Shown in pieces: positions 63,988 to 64,000 of a stretch of DNA of 64,000 nucleotides. The stretch is from Elmis aenea (taxonomy: Eukaryota > Arthropoda > Insecta > Coleoptera > Elmidae). The notes under the pieces were generated by a model, which saw nothing but the letters and a program-made list of their open reading frames with translations, searched no databases and was not told the DNA's origin. The stretch's first letter is position 1. The number at the start of each line of letters is the position of its first letter. The position numbers and the translations under genes are program-made. The stretch spans positions 1-64,000 of the forward strand of contig CANTFG010000186.1 of the NCBI GenBank assembly GCA_947652605.1. The letters are read 5' to 3'.

Positions 63988-64000
63988 GAAATTATTAAAA
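63988..64000. repeat. Partial monomer at right edge
   Basis: The thirteen bases gaaattattaaaa begin the next monomer. The array continues beyond the window. Confidence 0.95.

Larger units (their letters stand above)
1..64000. repeat. 171-bp satellite DNA array, 374 monomers, single orientation
   Basis: The sequence repeats every 171 bases from end to end. Walking the boundary tatttttag/gaaattatta through the window gives 374 complete monomers plus 13 bases. The summed indels (net +33) reconcile exactly with the total length. By my count 342 monomers are 171 bp and 32 differ by -3 to +4. Most copies differ from the commonest base at only a few positions. All copies face the same way, and no foreign sequence longer than 4 bases interrupts them. 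The consensus is about 29% G+C with A/T runs at 10-14, 17-20, 44-47, 110-113 and 165-169. The unit length is close to one nucleosome plus linker, as in many centromeric satellites. That it is a (peri)centromeric array is an inference. Every one of the six reading frames has a stop in each consensus monomer, so there is no coding content. Both edges cut through the array, so its true length is unknown. Confidence 0.98.

Noticed and set aside
1..64000. CRISPR array
   Set aside because: Regular spacing could suggest one, but the whole 171-bp unit is repeated. There are no unique spacers between short repeats, and the period is far too long.
1..64000. Primate alpha satellite
   Set aside because: Only the 171-bp length and the box-like motif agree. 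The monomer sequence does not resemble the alpha-satellite consensus as I know it.
1..64000. Promoters, poly(A) signals, tRNA or rRNA genes
   Set aside because: A/T-rich TATA-like or AATAAA-like strings occur by composition (for example aaataaagc near 2370). They are isolated variants without any associated gene or conserved RNA structure.
1..64000. Prokaryotic or phage origin
   Set aside because: A 64-kb homogeneous, gene-free, nucleosome-sized tandem array with nested HORs is not known from bacterial or phage genomes and fits eukaryotic satellite DNA.

Overview
The whole 64-kb window is one uninterrupted tandem satellite-DNA array. By hand I count 374 complete monomers, all in the same orientation, plus a 13-base partial monomer at the right edge. 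The monomer is 171 bp and about 29% G+C. Both ends of the window are inside the array. I found no gene, RNA gene, transposon, inversion or unrelated interruption. A homogeneous array this long, with a nucleosome-sized unit and nested higher-order repeats (HORs), points to a eukaryotic chromosome, most likely centromeric or pericentromeric heterochromatin. I do not recognise the monomer and cannot name the species. The length equals that of primate alpha satellite, but the sequence is not alpha satellite as I know it.

Numbering: monomer position 1 is the first g of gaaattatta and position 171 is the final g of tatttttag. The copy at 341-511 has the commonest base at every position. Recurrent monomer types used below: V (17T, 31A, 67T, 86T); h (142C, 163C); A (120A); fn (86T, 110G); f (86T only); Q (119C,120A); G (118G,120A); T (120T). 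Further markers are 68A (gaagcg), 23C (cccgctc), 24A (ccaactc), 26C (gccc), 28T (ctcttt) and 137A (caagaaac). Positions 117-133 hold a CENP-B-box-like motif matching 7 of the 9 core bases of the mammalian box. Roughly three-fifths of monomers keep its TTCG half; types A, Q, G and T lose it.

Layout. 1-3934: irregular, with a trimer duplication near 1.2-2.2 kb and a heavily substituted monomer at 1025. 3935-9406: a block repeated at 20-21 monomers, with a 6-mer tandem inside. 9407-14715: irregular, rich in V and f monomers. 14716-17620: a 17-monomer block repeated almost exactly at 23091-25995. 17963-22235: tetramer-based h-A-fn-V organisation. 27539-42427: a large HOR region with a 31-monomer block present twice (period 5,648 bp), an internal 13-mer (period 2,226 bp) and a third, shorter copy. 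42086-45500: a tandem 10-mer (1,707 bp). 45673-63987: short HORs of 5, 6, 7 and 8 monomers built from the same types.

The array appears to have grown by repeated local unequal exchange or block amplification of a small set of monomer types. The recurrent order V-h-A-fn looks like an ancestral four-monomer unit. Of 32 monomers that are not 171 bp, 26 carry their indel at one of three palindromic sites (two catatg sites and the ttcgaa inside the box). The most interesting questions are whether a CENP-B-like or transposase-derived protein binds the motif, and whether these dyads are breakage or exchange points.
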